A stretch of DNA of 64,000 nt from Chelydra serpentina (GCA_037349315.1 JBAIAC010000628.1:1-64000); one strand, 5' to 3'; positions 29,300 through 39,878 are shown, counted from the first letter of the stretch. Numbers and translations: made by a program. Notes: generated by a model not told the origin, from the sequence alone.

Positions 29300-29551
29300 A
29301 CAGAGAGAACCCAGGAGTCCTGCCTCCCTGGTCCCCGCTCCCAGAACCAGGAATAGAACCCAGGAGTCCTGGATCCCAGCCCCTCCTGCTCTAACCACCG
29401 GATCTCACTCCTCTTCCTGAGCTGGGAGAGAACCCAGGAGTCCTGGTTCCCAGCCTCCCCTTCGAACCCACCAGACCCACTTCCCATCCCAGAGCTGGGG
29501 ATAGAACCCAGGAGTCCTGGCTCCCTGCCCCCCCTGCTCTAACCATTAGAC
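29300..29551 (-). repeat. tRNA/MIR-head-like tandem array, inverted, split by a transposon
   Basis: Four units with GAACCCAGGAGTCCTGG. The last unit's CTCTAACCATTAGAC is cut by the hAT element starting at 29552. Confidence 0.9.
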
Positions 29552-30104
29552 CAGGGGTGGGCAAACTTTTTGGCCCGAGGGCCACACCTGGGTATGGAAA
29601 TTATATGGTGGGCCGTGAATGCTCACAAAGTTGGGGTTCGGGTGAGGAAGAGCGGGAGGGCTCTGGCTGAGGGCTCTGGGCTGGGACCGAGGGCTTCAGA
29701 GCGCGGGAGGGGGATCAGGGCTGGGGCAGGGGGTTGGTGCATGGGGTGGGGGGTGGCTCAGGAGTGCAGGCTTGGGGCAGCGCTTACCTCAAGCAGCTCC
29801 CAGAAGCAGCGGCATGTCCCCCCTCCGGCTCCTATGTGGCCGCACGGCCAGGCGGCTGTGCTGCGCGCTGCCCCGTCCGCAGGCGCCGCCCCTGCAGCTC
29901 TCATTGGCTGCAGTTCCCAGCCAATCAGGCGGAGCGGAGCCCCCTGGCTGCCCCTACGTGTAGGAGCCTGAGGGGGGACGTGCCGCTGCTTCCGGGAGCC
30001 GCTAGGAGTAGCCCCGACCCTGCTCCCCAGCGGGAGCTCGAGGGCCGGATTAAAAAGACTGGGGAGCCGGATGCGGCCCGCGGGCCATAGTTTGCCCACC
30101 CCTG
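29552..30104. mobile_element. Non-autonomous hAT DNA transposon (553 bp)
   Basis: Inverted termini: CAGGGGTGGGCAAAC at the left and GTTTGCCCACCCCTG (as TTTGCCCACCCCTG) at the right, with GGCCCGAGGGCC and GCGGCCCGCGGGCC inside. Flanking 8-bp target duplications CATTAGAC (29544-29551) and CCTTAGAC (30105-30112) match at 7 of 8. No transposase frame. Confidence 0.92.
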
Positions 30105-30112
30105 CCTTAGAC

Positions 30113-30594
30113 CCACGGGCTGAACATCTCTAGGCCAAGGCCTTTCCTGTCCATCCGCACACAAACTCTCTGCCTCTCGCACCCCAATTCCTGCGTCTTC
30201 CTTCGCCCGGGCTGGGGCCCCGTTCCAGCAGCGTCCCCGAGCCTGCCGCTTTGGTCCCGTCGCCCCCTCTCTGCGTCCCGCCGCCGGCTCCCCCTTCTCA
30301 ACGGCATCCGCCCGCCTAATCCTCCCCCTGTCCCTCTCTGAGGGGCCTGGGGTCCCTGCCGCCGTCGCCCGCTGGGTGCCGGCTCCCTGGCCACCCCACC
30401 CCCTGGGGAGATGCTCCCCGTAAACACTCCCGGAGCCGCTGCCGTCAGGTCCCTCCCGGGCCCCGGCGCTGAGCGCCCTGCCCGTCACGCTGGCCGACGG
30501 GGCCTCGCTATGCGTGGGCGCCCTCCCCCCCGCCCTCCCCCCCGCCTCCTTGGGGCAGGGACGGGCTCTTTGTTGTGAGTCTGTGCAGCGCCCG
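30113..30594. other. Intergenic CpG-bearing unique sequence
   Basis: GC-rich and non-repetitive, with numerous CpGs; open frames here show no recognisable protein. It ends in a SINE-tail-like GTGCAGCGCCCGGCACTCAG that seeds the next array. Confidence 0.45.
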
Positions 30595-31150
30595 GCACTC
30601 AGGGGGCTGCTGTAATACACCTAATAGCAGTTAAATGTACAGCGCCGGCGCCCAGGTGCTGCTGTAATACACCTAATAGCAGTTAAATGTATAGTGGGCT
30701 GGGGGCTACCGTAATACACCTAATAGCAGTTAAATGTACAGCGCCGGCGCCCAGGTGCTGCTGTAATACACCTAATAGCAGTTAAATGTATAGCGGGCCT
30801 GGGGGCTACCGTAATACACCTAATAGCAGTTAGATGTACAGTGCCGGCGCCCAGGGGCTGCTGTAATACACCTAATAGCAGTTAAATGTATAGCGGGGCC
30901 TGGGGGCTACCGTAATACACGTAATGGCAGTTAAATGTACAGTGCGGGCGCCCAGGGGGCTACCATAATACACCTAATAGCAATAAACTGTACAGCATCT
31001 GGTGCCTCAGGGCTACCATAATGCACCAAATAGCAATGAAATGTATAGTGCCTGGGGCGTGCCTGGGGCATGGCTGGGGGGGCGGGGGCGAGAAAGGGGC
31101 AGTGCTAAGGGGCTACCGTAATACCCTTAATAGCAATAAAACGTACAGGA
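30595..31150. repeat. About 60-bp minisatellite built from a SINE-tail-like unit (9 copies)
   Basis: Unit CTGTAATACACCTAATAGCA, GTTAAATGTACAGCGCCGGC and GCCCAGGTG, alternating two subtypes (CTGCTGTAATAC and GGGCTACCGTAATAC). Confidence 0.92.
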
Positions 31151-31212
31151 ATGGGGAACCCTGGTATGGAGGGGAGGGGAGAATGGGGGGCATTGAAGGG
31201 AATTCCTGAGCT

Positions 31213-31690
31213 AGAGGTGGCTCGGGGAGGGGAGTGGGTCTAGTGGTTAGAGCAGAGGGGGCTGGGAGCCAGGACTCCTGGGTTCTCTCCCTGGCTCGGG
31301 GAGGGGAGGGGGGGGGTGTCTATTGGTTAGAGTGGAGGATGGGAGCTGGGAGCCAGGATTCCTGGGTTCTCGCCCCGGCTCTGGGAGGGGAGTGGTGTCT
31401 ATTGGTTAGAGTGGAGGATGGGAGCTGGGAGCCAGGACTCCTGGGTTCTCTCCCCGGCTCTGGGAGGGGAGTGGGGTCTATTGGTTAGAGTGGAGGATGG
31501 GAGCTGGGAGCCAGGATTCCTGGGTTCTCTCCCTGGCTCTGGGAGGGGAGTGGGGTCTATTGGTTAGAGTGGAGGATGGGAGCTGGGAGCCAGGACTCCT
31601 GGGTTCTCTCCCTGGCTCTGGGAGGGGAGGGGGGTCTATTGGTTAGAGTGGAGGAGCGGGGCTGGGAGCCAGGACTCCTGGGTTCTGTCC
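31213..31690 (+). repeat. tRNA/MIR-head-like tandem array (6 copies)
   Basis: Period about 80, with a local subtype TCTATTGGTTAGAGTGGAGG, so this block has homogenised apart from the others. Confidence 0.92.
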
Positions 31691-31889
31691 TGTGCCTCCC
31701 AGCCCTGCTGACTCTGCTCCCAGGGACTGGCTGTACCTCTTGTTCTCGCTTGATGGGGATGGACCCAAACCTGCCCCGCCCCCGCCCGCAGAATCATTGT
31801 TCCCCTGAAGCCTGAATCAACCCTGCCCATTAGATCCCCTCCCAGCAGCCAGCGCTGCCATCCCACTGCCAGCATTGCAGTGACTCACC

Positions 31890-32395
31890 CACAGCCGGGG
31901 AGAGAACCCAGGCGTCCTGGCTCCCAGCACCTCCTGCTCTAACCACTAGTCCCCACTCCCCTCCCAGAGCTGGGGAGAGAACCCAGGAGTCCTGGCTCCC
32001 AGCTCCCCCTGCTCTAACCACTAGACCCCACTCCCCCCCCCCCCCGAGCCAGGGAGAGAACCCAGGAGTCCTGGCTCCCAGCACCTCCTGCTCTAACCAC
32101 TAGACCCCACTCCCCTCCCAGAGCTGGGGAGAGAACCCAGGAGTCCTGGCTCCCAGCCTCCCCAGCTCTAACCATTAGACACCACTCCCCCCCCGCCCCC
32201 CGAGCCAGGGAGAGAACCCAGGAGTCCTGGCTCCCAACCCCTCCTGCTCTAACCACTAGACCCCACTCCCCTCCCAGAGCCGGGGATGGAACCCAGGCGT
32301 CCTGGCTCCCAGCCCCCTCCTGCTCTAACCATTAGACACAACTCCCCCCACAGAGCCGGGGAGAGAACCCAGGAGTCCTGGCTCCCAGCTCCCTT
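31890..32395 (-). repeat. tRNA/MIR-head-like tandem array, inverted (7 copies)
   Basis: Period about 72: CTCTAACCACTAGACCCC, CTCCCCTCCCAGAGC and GAACCCAGGAGTCCTGGCTC. It faces the forward block at 31.2-31.7 kb, 200 bases away. Confidence 0.93.
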
Positions 32396-33270
32396 GTTAG
32401 TTGTGGCACCAGACTCAGCCTGGCTCCGGGTCCCCTGGCAGCGGAGCGGAGCAAGAATCTGGTCAGACAGGTTCCTCACCCCACTCCTTTCCCCAGGGGA
32501 GCGGCCTTGGGGGTGGGGTGGGGGGTGGCTCATGGGACCAGGTGGGGTTGGGGGGGGGTGTTCCCTGCTCCTCACCCCACCCCTACTGTATCCCTAGCCA
32601 GAAAGGCCCTTTCTAGCACCTCTCTTCCCTAGTCACTGTCTCCTTCCCCCTTTTCCTTCTCTTCTCTCTCACACCTTCATCACTCTTTCCTCTGCCCCCA
32701 TTACACCCCCCCCCCCCAGCCCCAGACAAACAGAGGGATCTCCCTGTCCATTCATGGGGGTGGGGAACCCCAGGCCAGCTGCCCCAGATTCCAGCTGTTA
32801 TGATATAGGGGGGCTGCCTTGTCCATCCACTGCCTCCTCCCCGTGCCACCCTGTACCCCGTCTTGTCCCACCACCCCCCCCATCTGATCTGCCTCATCCC
32901 TGGCCCTGTCCTGCCACCCCCTCCATCAGAGCAACCCCCATCCTGTCCAGCTGTCCCCCCCAACTGAGCCCCCCAATCCCCTGCCCCCAGCTGTCCCCCT
33001 CCCAATCGGAGCCCCCCATCATCTGCCTGGCCTGGGCTCTCCTCAGCCCCGCTGTGAGCTCTCCCTGCAAGCTCTGATCTGGCACAGAGCCAGGGTTCCC
33101 AGCTGGCTGGGGGGAGAACAGCCAGAGGAAACTGACTTCACTTCCCCAGGACAGGAAATGCCACTCTCCCCCCTCCCCCCCCCCATTCCCAGCTGCCCAG
33201 TCCTCCCCATCCCTCTCAATCCTCACTGGCCTGGGCTAGAGTCACATCCTCCCTGCTATTTCTCCACCCC
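32396..33270. other. Intergenic unique sequence
   Basis: C-rich, non-tandem. No coding similarity or known element recognised. Confidence 0.45.
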
Positions 33271-33274
33271 ACCC

Positions 33275-33570
33275 CTCCCCCCGCTCTAACCACTAGACCC
33301 CGCTCCCCTCCCAGAGCCGGGGAGAGAACCCAGGAGTCCTGGCTCCCAGCCCCCCTGCTCTAACCACTAGACCCCACTCCTCTCCCAGAACTGGGGAGAG
33401 AACCCAGGAGTCCTGGCTCCCCACCCCCCCTGCTCTAACCACCAGACCCCACTCCCCTCCCAGAGCCGTGGAGAGAACCCAGGAGTCCTGGCTCCCAGCC
33501 CCCTGCTCTAACCACCAGACCCCACTCCCCTCCCAGAGCTGGGGAGAGAACTGGAGTCCTGCCTCCCATC
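33275..33570 (-). repeat. tRNA/MIR-head-like tandem array, inverted (4 copies)
   Basis: Units with CTCTAACCACTAGACCCC and GAACCCAGGAGTCCTGGC, upstream of CDC42EP5. Confidence 0.92.
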
Positions 33571-33694
33571 CCCCCCCCTCTGAAATAACCCCATGTCACA
33601 GGGTGAGGGATATTTTGCTTGGGATCAACACCCCTAGTGGGTGACTCCTATTTATCCTAAGATATGGGGGTGCAGGAGACAAACCCTTTCCCTG

Positions 33695-33860
33695 TGGCCC
33701 ATTGCCCGCCCCCCTGAGACAGCTAGTCCCTGCCCTGGGGAAGGATGGGAGCCAGCGCCCCCTACAGGGGAAAGGCCCCACGCCCCATTCCCCACCCCCT
33801 GAGACAGCCAGTCCTGGATCGGAGCTGGTGCCCCCTAGAGGGGCGGGGCCCTGTCTCCCT
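33695..33860. repeat. CTCF-core-like 86-bp family, inverted (2 copies)
   Basis: AGCGCCCCCTACAGGGG and GTGCCCCCTAGAGGGG separated by CCCTGAGACAGCCAGTCC, directly before the CDC42EP5 acceptor. Confidence 0.8.
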
Positions 33861-33869
33861 GACCCCCCC

Positions 33870-33899
33870 ATGTCTCTCTCTCTCTCTGTGCCCCCCCAG
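33870..33899 (+). promoter_or_regulatory. CDC42EP5: Splice acceptor before the CDC42EP5 start codon
   Basis: A (TC)n pyrimidine tract followed by CCCCCCCAG abuts the ATG. It indicates that the 5'UTR is spliced from a distant exon. Confidence 0.7.
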
Positions 33900-34412
33900 A
33901 TGCCGATTCTGAAGCAGTCCCCTATCTCCCAGTCGAAGAAGAGGCCCCGCATCGACCGGGACATGATCAGCGCCCCACTGGGGGATTTCCGGCACACCAT
34001 GCACGTCGGCCGGGGCGGGGATGCCTTCGGGGACACCTCCTTTCTCAGCAACCACGGGGGCCCCAAGGCCAACGGGCTGCCCCCCGCCACCGAGGCCCTG
34101 GCGCCGGCCCAGTCCCCCAGCCGCCTCTCGGGGTCCTCCGGCAGCCCGGCTGATATGGGGGGTGGCCCTGGCGGCCTGGATTTGCCCCCCGCTGCCTGGG
34201 AGGGGGACCTGCAACACGCCGAGTCCTTCTTGTCCTTCGAGTTGGATCTGGGGCCGTCCATTCTGGACGAGGTGTTGGGGGTCATGGACAAGGGCGGGGA
34301 GCAGCTGCGGAGCGAGGACGTCAGGGCGGAGAGGCCGGTGGGGGGACAGGGGCTGGGCCATGGGGCGGCTCCCCAGGCAGGGGAGAAGGAAGAGGAGGAA
34401 GAAGAGGAGGAG

Positions 34413-34443
<31 letters not shown>

Positions 34444-34499
34444 GCACCGGGCATGGATACACATTTGACGATGAGATGGATGATGAGATTGGGCTATAG
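33900..34499 (+). CDS. CDC42EP5: CDC42 effector protein 5 (Borg3)
   Basis: A single uninterrupted 199-residue frame begins with ATG directly after a CCCCCAG splice acceptor, so an upstream non-coding exon is expected. N-terminal MPILKQ and KKRPR are followed by a CRIB motif at about residues 23-37 (ISAPLGDFRHTMHVG), then GGDAFGDTSFLS. The BORG C-terminal block LDLGPSILDEVLGVMD lies at about 115-130, and the ending DDEMDDEIGL resembles the mammalian NDVIGL terminus. Borg proteins bind GTP-CDC42 through CRIB and act on septins and actin. Mammalian CDC42EP5 is about 148 residues. The extra length here is a glutamate run of about 18 at residues 163-182 plus a Gly/Pro linker. The frame is intact. 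CDC42EP5 rather than EP1-EP4 is inferred from the N- and C-termini and from LENG9/LENG8 synteny. Confidence 0.95.
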
Positions 34500-34899
34500 G
34501 AGAGGGGGCTCAGCTCCCCTCCCCTCCCTCCATTCCCCCCCTATTCCCTCCACCCCTCCATGTTTCTGCTCCCCCATCCCTTCATCCACGCCCCCCCGCT
34601 TCAGCCATCCCCCTCTTCCCTTGCATGTGTTCTCTCGTTCTTTGCCTCTTTCATTCTTCCTCACCCTCCTTTCATGCTCTTCCCCCTTCTCTTTCTTTTT
34701 CTCGTGCTCTCTTTCCCTTCCCCTCTTCCACCATTTCTTCCTTTCATTCTTTTGTTTTTGTTCACTTATTCTTACCCCCTAGCCGGCCCCCTCCCCGTGG
34801 CGGTGCCGGTTCTCTGAGGATGGTGATCCTATTTGCAATGGAAAGCCGATGTGTTTGATCCTAATTTTCACCTCCTTGTCTGTATGGATTTCTGGAATC

Positions 34900-35530
34900 C
34901 TAATCCACCCACCTGTCCGTTGACTGGTCAACTCATCAATACGTCTATCTATTAATCAGCCCCTCAATCAATCCACCAACCCACGGATTTCCCAATCAAC
35001 CCATCAATACATTGGTCGACTAATCAACCCATCAATCCGTTTATCAATCAACCCGTCAATTGATCAACAATGAATCTACCACCAAAAAACAATCGGCCCA
35101 TTGGCTGACAAAATGAGCTAGCTACAGTCAGCCCCCCCAACTCATCAATCAGCCAATGGACCCATCAACTATCAATCCACCAATTGACCCGACAACTAAG
35201 TTATCGACCAACCAATTGACCAATGGAACAGACAATGATCAACCAAGCAACCAGTCACCTCATCAGCGGACTAGTCAGGAATCAACCCACCAATCGACCA
35301 GTCAGCCAACGAGTGGAACAGTCAACAATCAACCAACCGATTGGTTGGTGGAATGGTCAACGATCAACCAATTGACTAGCCAACCCATCAACGGAATGGT
35401 CAAGAATCAAGCCACCAATCAACCACTCAACCAACCAGTGGAACAATCAACAATCAACCAACCAATCGACCAACCAATCAATCCACCGATTGTCTCAGCA
35501 ATTGATCAAATAACCCACCAATCAGTCAGC
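34900..35530. repeat. CCAATCAA-type short tandem repeat
   Basis: Irregular tetramer-based repeat of CAACCAATC, ATCAATC and CCAATTGACC words. About 40 words in 0.6 kb. The open frame through it is an artefact. Confidence 0.88.
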
Positions 35531-35854
35531 ACCCCCCTTCCTCTCCCTCATTCCCCTTTCCCAATGGGAGAAGGAACTCCTGAACTGAAAGAAGAGACAG
35601 TTTGATGTTTGTTTTGTGTGTATCCATCTCACACCCCATCTGGACTCTGGGCTCATAAGAGATGGACTCGGACAAGAGCAGTGGTACCGGGGTGGATGGG
35701 GGGCACGGATCAGCCATGGGAGAAGTGATTTGGGTAATGCTGTGAAAATGACCTGGGTTCCCTCCTCCCCCACCCCCTATTTCATGCCTGGGGCTCCCCC
35801 CACATGGAAGGAGAGTTACTTGAGACATTAATGGATTATATTCACCAGGGGTGG

Positions 35855-36242
35855 ACGGCCTAGGGTCCCGTGGGTTAGAGCAGGGGGGCTGGGAGCCAGG
35901 ACTCCTGGGTTCTACCCCTGGCTCTGGGATGGGAGTGGGGTCTGGTGGGTTAGAACAAGGGACGGGATGGGAGCCAGGACTCCTGGGTTCTATCCCTGGC
36001 TCTGGGATGGGAGTGGGGTCTGGTGGGTTAGAACAAAGTGGGGGGAGTTGGGAGCCAGGACTCCTGGGTTCTATCCCTGGCTCTGGGATGGGATTGGGGT
36101 CTGGTGGATTAGAACAAGGGGGTGGGGGATGGGAGCCAGGACTCCTGGGTTCTATCCCAGGCTCTGGGATGGGAGTGGGGTCTGGTGGATTAGAACCAGG
36201 GGGGGGGGGGAGGATGGGAGCCAGGACTCCTGGGTTCTAGCC
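35855..36242 (+). repeat. tRNA/MIR-head-like tandem array (5 copies)
   Basis: Local subtype GGTCTGGTGGGTTAGAACAAG with GACTCCTGGGTTCTATCCC. Confidence 0.92.
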
Positions 36243-36800
36243 AAAGCTTTGGCCAAGGAGCAGTTTCTCAGCCCAGAAAAGGGGGTGTGTGTGGGGGGGT
36301 ACATTTCACTTTTCCTTTGAGGGCAGGGGTGTTAAGGTTTTTTCCCTGCTCCAGATTTGATGTGTGTTTGTGGAGGAATGTTATTAAGTGGGGCAGCAGC
36401 CGGCATCCTGGATTGATAAGGGGTCCCCTACTCTGGGCCCATGAACAACAGGGTTAAATGGAGCCAATGCAGAGTGGTGCTGTCGCCCCCTAGTGGACTG
36501 ATCGCGTAGAAAGGCTACTGCCGCTGTAGTGCCCTGTCTGTTATTACAGTTGTGGGTTTGAGTCCCTGCAGGGAGGGGGGGGGGCGGATTTGGGATTGGC
36601 CCCTCCCCTCCCAAGGGAGAGGGAAAGACGGCTAAATGGGACCCGGGTTGGCTGGAACGAGGCGGAAACACAGGAGACAGCTGGGGGAGGGAGAGAGGAG
36701 GGAAGGGAGAGGAAAGAAAGAAAAATGTGGGGGGAAAGAATGGAGGTGGAAAAAGTAGCGAGAGTGAATGTGAAGGGAGGGTGGGAGTAATGTAAAATAG
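36243..36800. other. Intergenic segment with one tRNA-like B-box
   Basis: Mostly unique. GTGGGTTTGAGTCCCTGCAG near 36546 resembles a Pol III B box, and CGCCCCCTAGTGG near 36485 resembles a CTCF core. Neither is convincing alone. Confidence 0.35.
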
Positions 36801-36965
36801 GGCTCCTGGGTGCTCTCCCTGGCTCTGGGAGGACAGTGGGGTCTAGTGGTGGGGGCTGGGAGCCGGGACTCCCGGGTTCTACCCCTACTCTGTCATTGAT
36901 CCCCTCTGTGACCCCGGGCAAGGCCATATGTCGGTCCGTGCCTCAGTTTCCCCCTCTAAAGTGGA
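36800..36965 (+). mobile_element. MIR-like SINE with core
   Basis: The tRNA-like head (GGGACTCCCGGGTTCTACCC) continues into a core, TGTGACCCCGGGCAAGGCC and GTGCCTCAGTTTCCCCCTC, as in MIR/CORE-SINEs. It shows the likely ancestry of the head-only tandem arrays. Confidence 0.8.
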
Positions 36966-37441
36966 GCTTATGAGACTGCCCCAAGGAGGAGGTGGGGGGA
37001 AGGAGGGCTCTGAGTTTCTCTGATGAAAGCTGCTACGTGGGTGCTAAGGATGAGTGCAAGGGTTGGCGGGGGCAGGGCTGGAGGCTGACCTGAGCTCAAT
37101 CCAGAGCCACCCCCAGACGGCCATAGGGGCAGGGCCGGGTTCTGATCTCCCTGACGCTCTGTCTGACCGTGTGCTAATTCTTGGGTCTCATCGCCCCTCG
37201 TCCTTCGCGAGCCCCATGCCTGGGCCGCTGACCTCAACGTCTGCCCCCACCCCTCCGCGTCTTCCCCCCCCCCCCCCATGTTAAATAGCGGGATGGATCT
37301 CTGCGTATATTTTTTTATATCTCTGTATAGTGCCCCCCCCCTGCCCCATGTATAAATGTCCCTCCCCCTCCCCCGGCCCTGTGTCGAGTTCACTCTAAAG
37401 CAAATCTTTCCAGGGAGAGAAAAATGTTTGTATTTCTTACC

Positions 37442-37447
37442 ATTAAA
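37442..37447 (+). promoter_or_regulatory. ATTAAA poly(A) signal, possible end of CDC42EP5 transcript
   Basis: Variant signal in a non-repetitive, AT-richer stretch (37270-37470) that looks like a mRNA 3' end. It is 2.9 kb beyond the CDC42EP5 stop, so assignment to that gene is only inferred. Confidence 0.35.
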
Positions 37448-37679
37448 GTGCGACCTTCAGTCCAGAGCTGGGCCCGTTTTCTTGAGCCTCTGCACCCCAG
37501 GAATCCATTCCACAGCACCCCCGAGAATCTCCCCACCGCCCCCAAGCTGGGTAACCTGCTGTCTAGAGCCGGGAAAGGACATGGGGTGACGGGAGTGGGG
37601 GGTCAAGCAGGGGGAGGGAAACACAATGGGAAAATGGGGGGAGCGGGAAGGAAACATTCTCAGAGCTGTGAGGAGCACG

Positions 37680-38195
37680 GGTGGGAGGCAGGACTCCTGG
37701 GTTCTCTCCCTGGCTCTGGGAGGGGAGTGGGAGCTGGTGGGTTAGAGCAGGGGGAACTGGGAGCCAAGACTCTTGGGTTCTCTCCCCAGCTCTGGGGGGC
37801 TGGTGGGTTAGAACAGGGTGGGGCTGGGAACCAGGACTCCTGGGTTCTATCCCTGGCTCTGGGAGGGGACTGGGGGTTGATGGGTTAGAACTGGGAGCCA
37901 GGACTCCTGGGTTTTATCCCTGGCTCTGGGGGGCTGGTGGGTTAGAACAGGGGGGGCTGGGAGCCAGGACTCCTGGGTTCTATCCCTGGCTCTGGGAGGG
38001 GAATGGGGGCTGGTGGGTTAGAGCAGGGAGACCTGGGAGCCAGGACTCCTGGGTTCTCTCCCCAGCTCGGGCGGGGGGCAGAGCAGGGGGAACTGGGAGC
38101 CAAGACTCCTGGGTTCTCTCCCCAGCTCTGGGGGGCTGGTGGGTTAGAACAGGGGGGGCTGGGAGCCAGGACTCCTGGGTTCTCTCCCCAGCTCT
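37680..38195 (+). repeat. tRNA/MIR-head-like tandem array (about 7 copies)
   Basis: Local subtype lacking the GGGAGTGG segment in several units (CTCTGGGGGGCTGGTGGGTT AGAACAGG). Confidence 0.92.
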
Positions 38196-38911
38196 TTCAC
38201 TGTCTCAGCCCCCTGCCTTTAGACCGTCGGCTCCCCTGCCTTTCTAGACAGAAGGTATCCCCAATCCCCTCGCCCGGGCGTCTGTCCCGCTCGCTTGGCT
38301 TGGGTCTGCCTGTCTTTCCTCCTGAGACTCCCTGCCTAGCCCCACATGCCCCCTTCTACCTCATCCTTCTCCCCCCCGCAGATTCCCTCTGTCCATTGCT
38401 ACCCCCCACCCTCAAATGTGATCCCTCTTGCCCTGCGCTACCCTGGCATTGTCCTCTGCCCCCTGCCCCAGACCAGTGGGGAGTTTGGGTCCCGATTCCC
38501 CCCCCTTCCCCCTTCGGCCCATGGGTAAATCCTCCCACAGGGGGCTCAGGCCTGTCAGCCCACCAGGATTCAGAAGCCAGGGCTTCACCACTAATGCCCC
38601 CCCCACCCCAAAACCTTGCCCAGCCCCCCCCTCACTTCTCCCCCATCTGGCTGGGTTAGCGTCCCCCAGTGGGGCCCCTGGCTCCCAGTCACGCTCTGTG
38701 AATTTCCTGGCACCGGGCGATTTCCACTGTAAACAGAGCGGGGGCCGGGGGTGGGGGTGACACTGTCCAGGAGTCCTGGCCGGCCCTGCCAGGAACATGG
38801 AGCGAAGTCCCCAAGTGAACCAGAGCAGCTGGGAGGCTGATGCAACATCAGCTTGCCTGGCTCAGGGGTGGGGTGGGGAATGAGGCACGGGGCATTTTCC
38901 CTGGGGGACGC
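38196..38911. other. Intergenic unique sequence
   Basis: Pyrimidine-rich, non-tandem. No gene recognised. Confidence 0.45.
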
Positions 38912-39400
38912 CGGAGCCAGGACTCCTGGGTTCTCTCCTGGGCGCTGGGTGGGGTTACGGATTCAGACACTAGGCTAAAGGACGGTTGCGCCTTATCTCG
39001 GTGTCTTTCCTGCCTCCGAATGACTCCCCGTCCTGTCCCATCCCGTTTACAGTCGCTTTGTAGGGACATTATTGTAGTCAAGGAAGTTGGCAAGGGTGGG
39101 GCTGGTAACGGGGCCTGGACTGTGACAGGCAGGGCTCTCAGCTCTCCAGGCTCGGGGAGAGGAGTGGGGTCTAGTGGTTAGAGCAGGGAGGGGCTGGGAG
39201 CCAGGACTCCTGGGTTCTCTCCCTGGCTCTGTGAGCGGACTGGGCTCTAGTGGTTAGAGTGGTGGGGCCTGGGAGCCAGGACTCCTGTGTTCTTTCCCCT
39301 GCTCTGGGAGCGGAGTGGGGGGTCTAGTGGTTAGAGCAGGGAGGGATGCTGGGAGCCAGGACTCCTGGGTTCTATGCTGGCTCTGGGCGGGGCTAATCAG
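38912..39400 (+). repeat. tRNA/MIR-head-like repeats (4 units, interrupted)
   Basis: One unit near 38918-38945 and three at 39145-39390, with TCTAGTGGTTAGAGC and GACTCCTGGGTTCT. Confidence 0.87.
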
Positions 39401-39654
39401 TGAATTACTCAGTCACCGTGGACGCTCTTTGCCCCCTGCTGGAGGCCCGGGGTTTAGAGGCATAAAAAATTCACCGCCTTTCCCATCAGCCCTTGCAGCT
39501 CCCTTTATAGCCCTGGGTAAGTGGCTGGGTTGGGAGGGGCACAGCAGCTGGGCTGGAACCCAGAGCAGGAAATCCTCATCTGGGCCTGGCTCAGGGACAC
39601 CCAGCCGGGCAGGGGCAGGTAATTCCTGATCGATGCAGCAGGATCGGCCCCTGC

Positions 39655-39840
39655 AGCCTCCTCCTAGTGGGGACAGGCCCCATTCCCTGGCCCCCTGAGC
39701 CAACCAGTCCCCGTCCTGGAGCTGGATGGGAGCCGGTGCCCTCTAGAGGGAGAAGCCCCGTGCCCCATTCCCCACCCCCCTGAGCCAGCCAGTCCCTGCC
39801 CTGGGCAGGTGGGAGCCAGAGCCCCCTAGAGGGGACAGGC
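39655..39840. repeat. CTCF-core-like 86-bp family, inverted (2-3 copies)
   Basis: GTGCCCTCTAGAGGG and AGAGCCCCCTAGAGGGG with CCAGCCAGTCCCTGCCCTGG, ending ~30 bases before the LENG9 acceptor. Confidence 0.8.
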
Positions 39841-39870
39841 CCTGTGCCCTGTGCTATCTCTCACTCTTTG

Positions 39871-39878
39871 CCTTGCAG
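39871..39878 (+). promoter_or_regulatory. LENG9: Splice acceptor upstream of the LENG9 start codon
   Basis: A pyrimidine-rich CTCTTTGCCTTGCAG ends at 39878, 19 bases before the ATG. It implies a spliced non-coding leader exon, not located here. Confidence 0.6.

Noticed and set aside
28618..29487. Possible protein-coding exons around 28.6-29.5 kb
   Set aside because: The sequence reads better as diverged antisense CR1 followed by tRNA-like units. No intact CR1 frame.
17850..33600. LILR/LAIR-type immune receptor or TTYH1 genes expected from the mammalian cluster
   Set aside because: No Ig-domain or tetraspan exon was recognisable on either strand in this gap.
33596..34462. Minus-strand frame with poly-Ser/Leu start
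   Set aside because: Antisense of the CDC42EP5 glutamate run and coding exon.
35156..35605. 149-codon Asn/Gln/Thr-rich frame
   Set aside because: It translates the CCAATCAA short tandem repeat; no start context or family.
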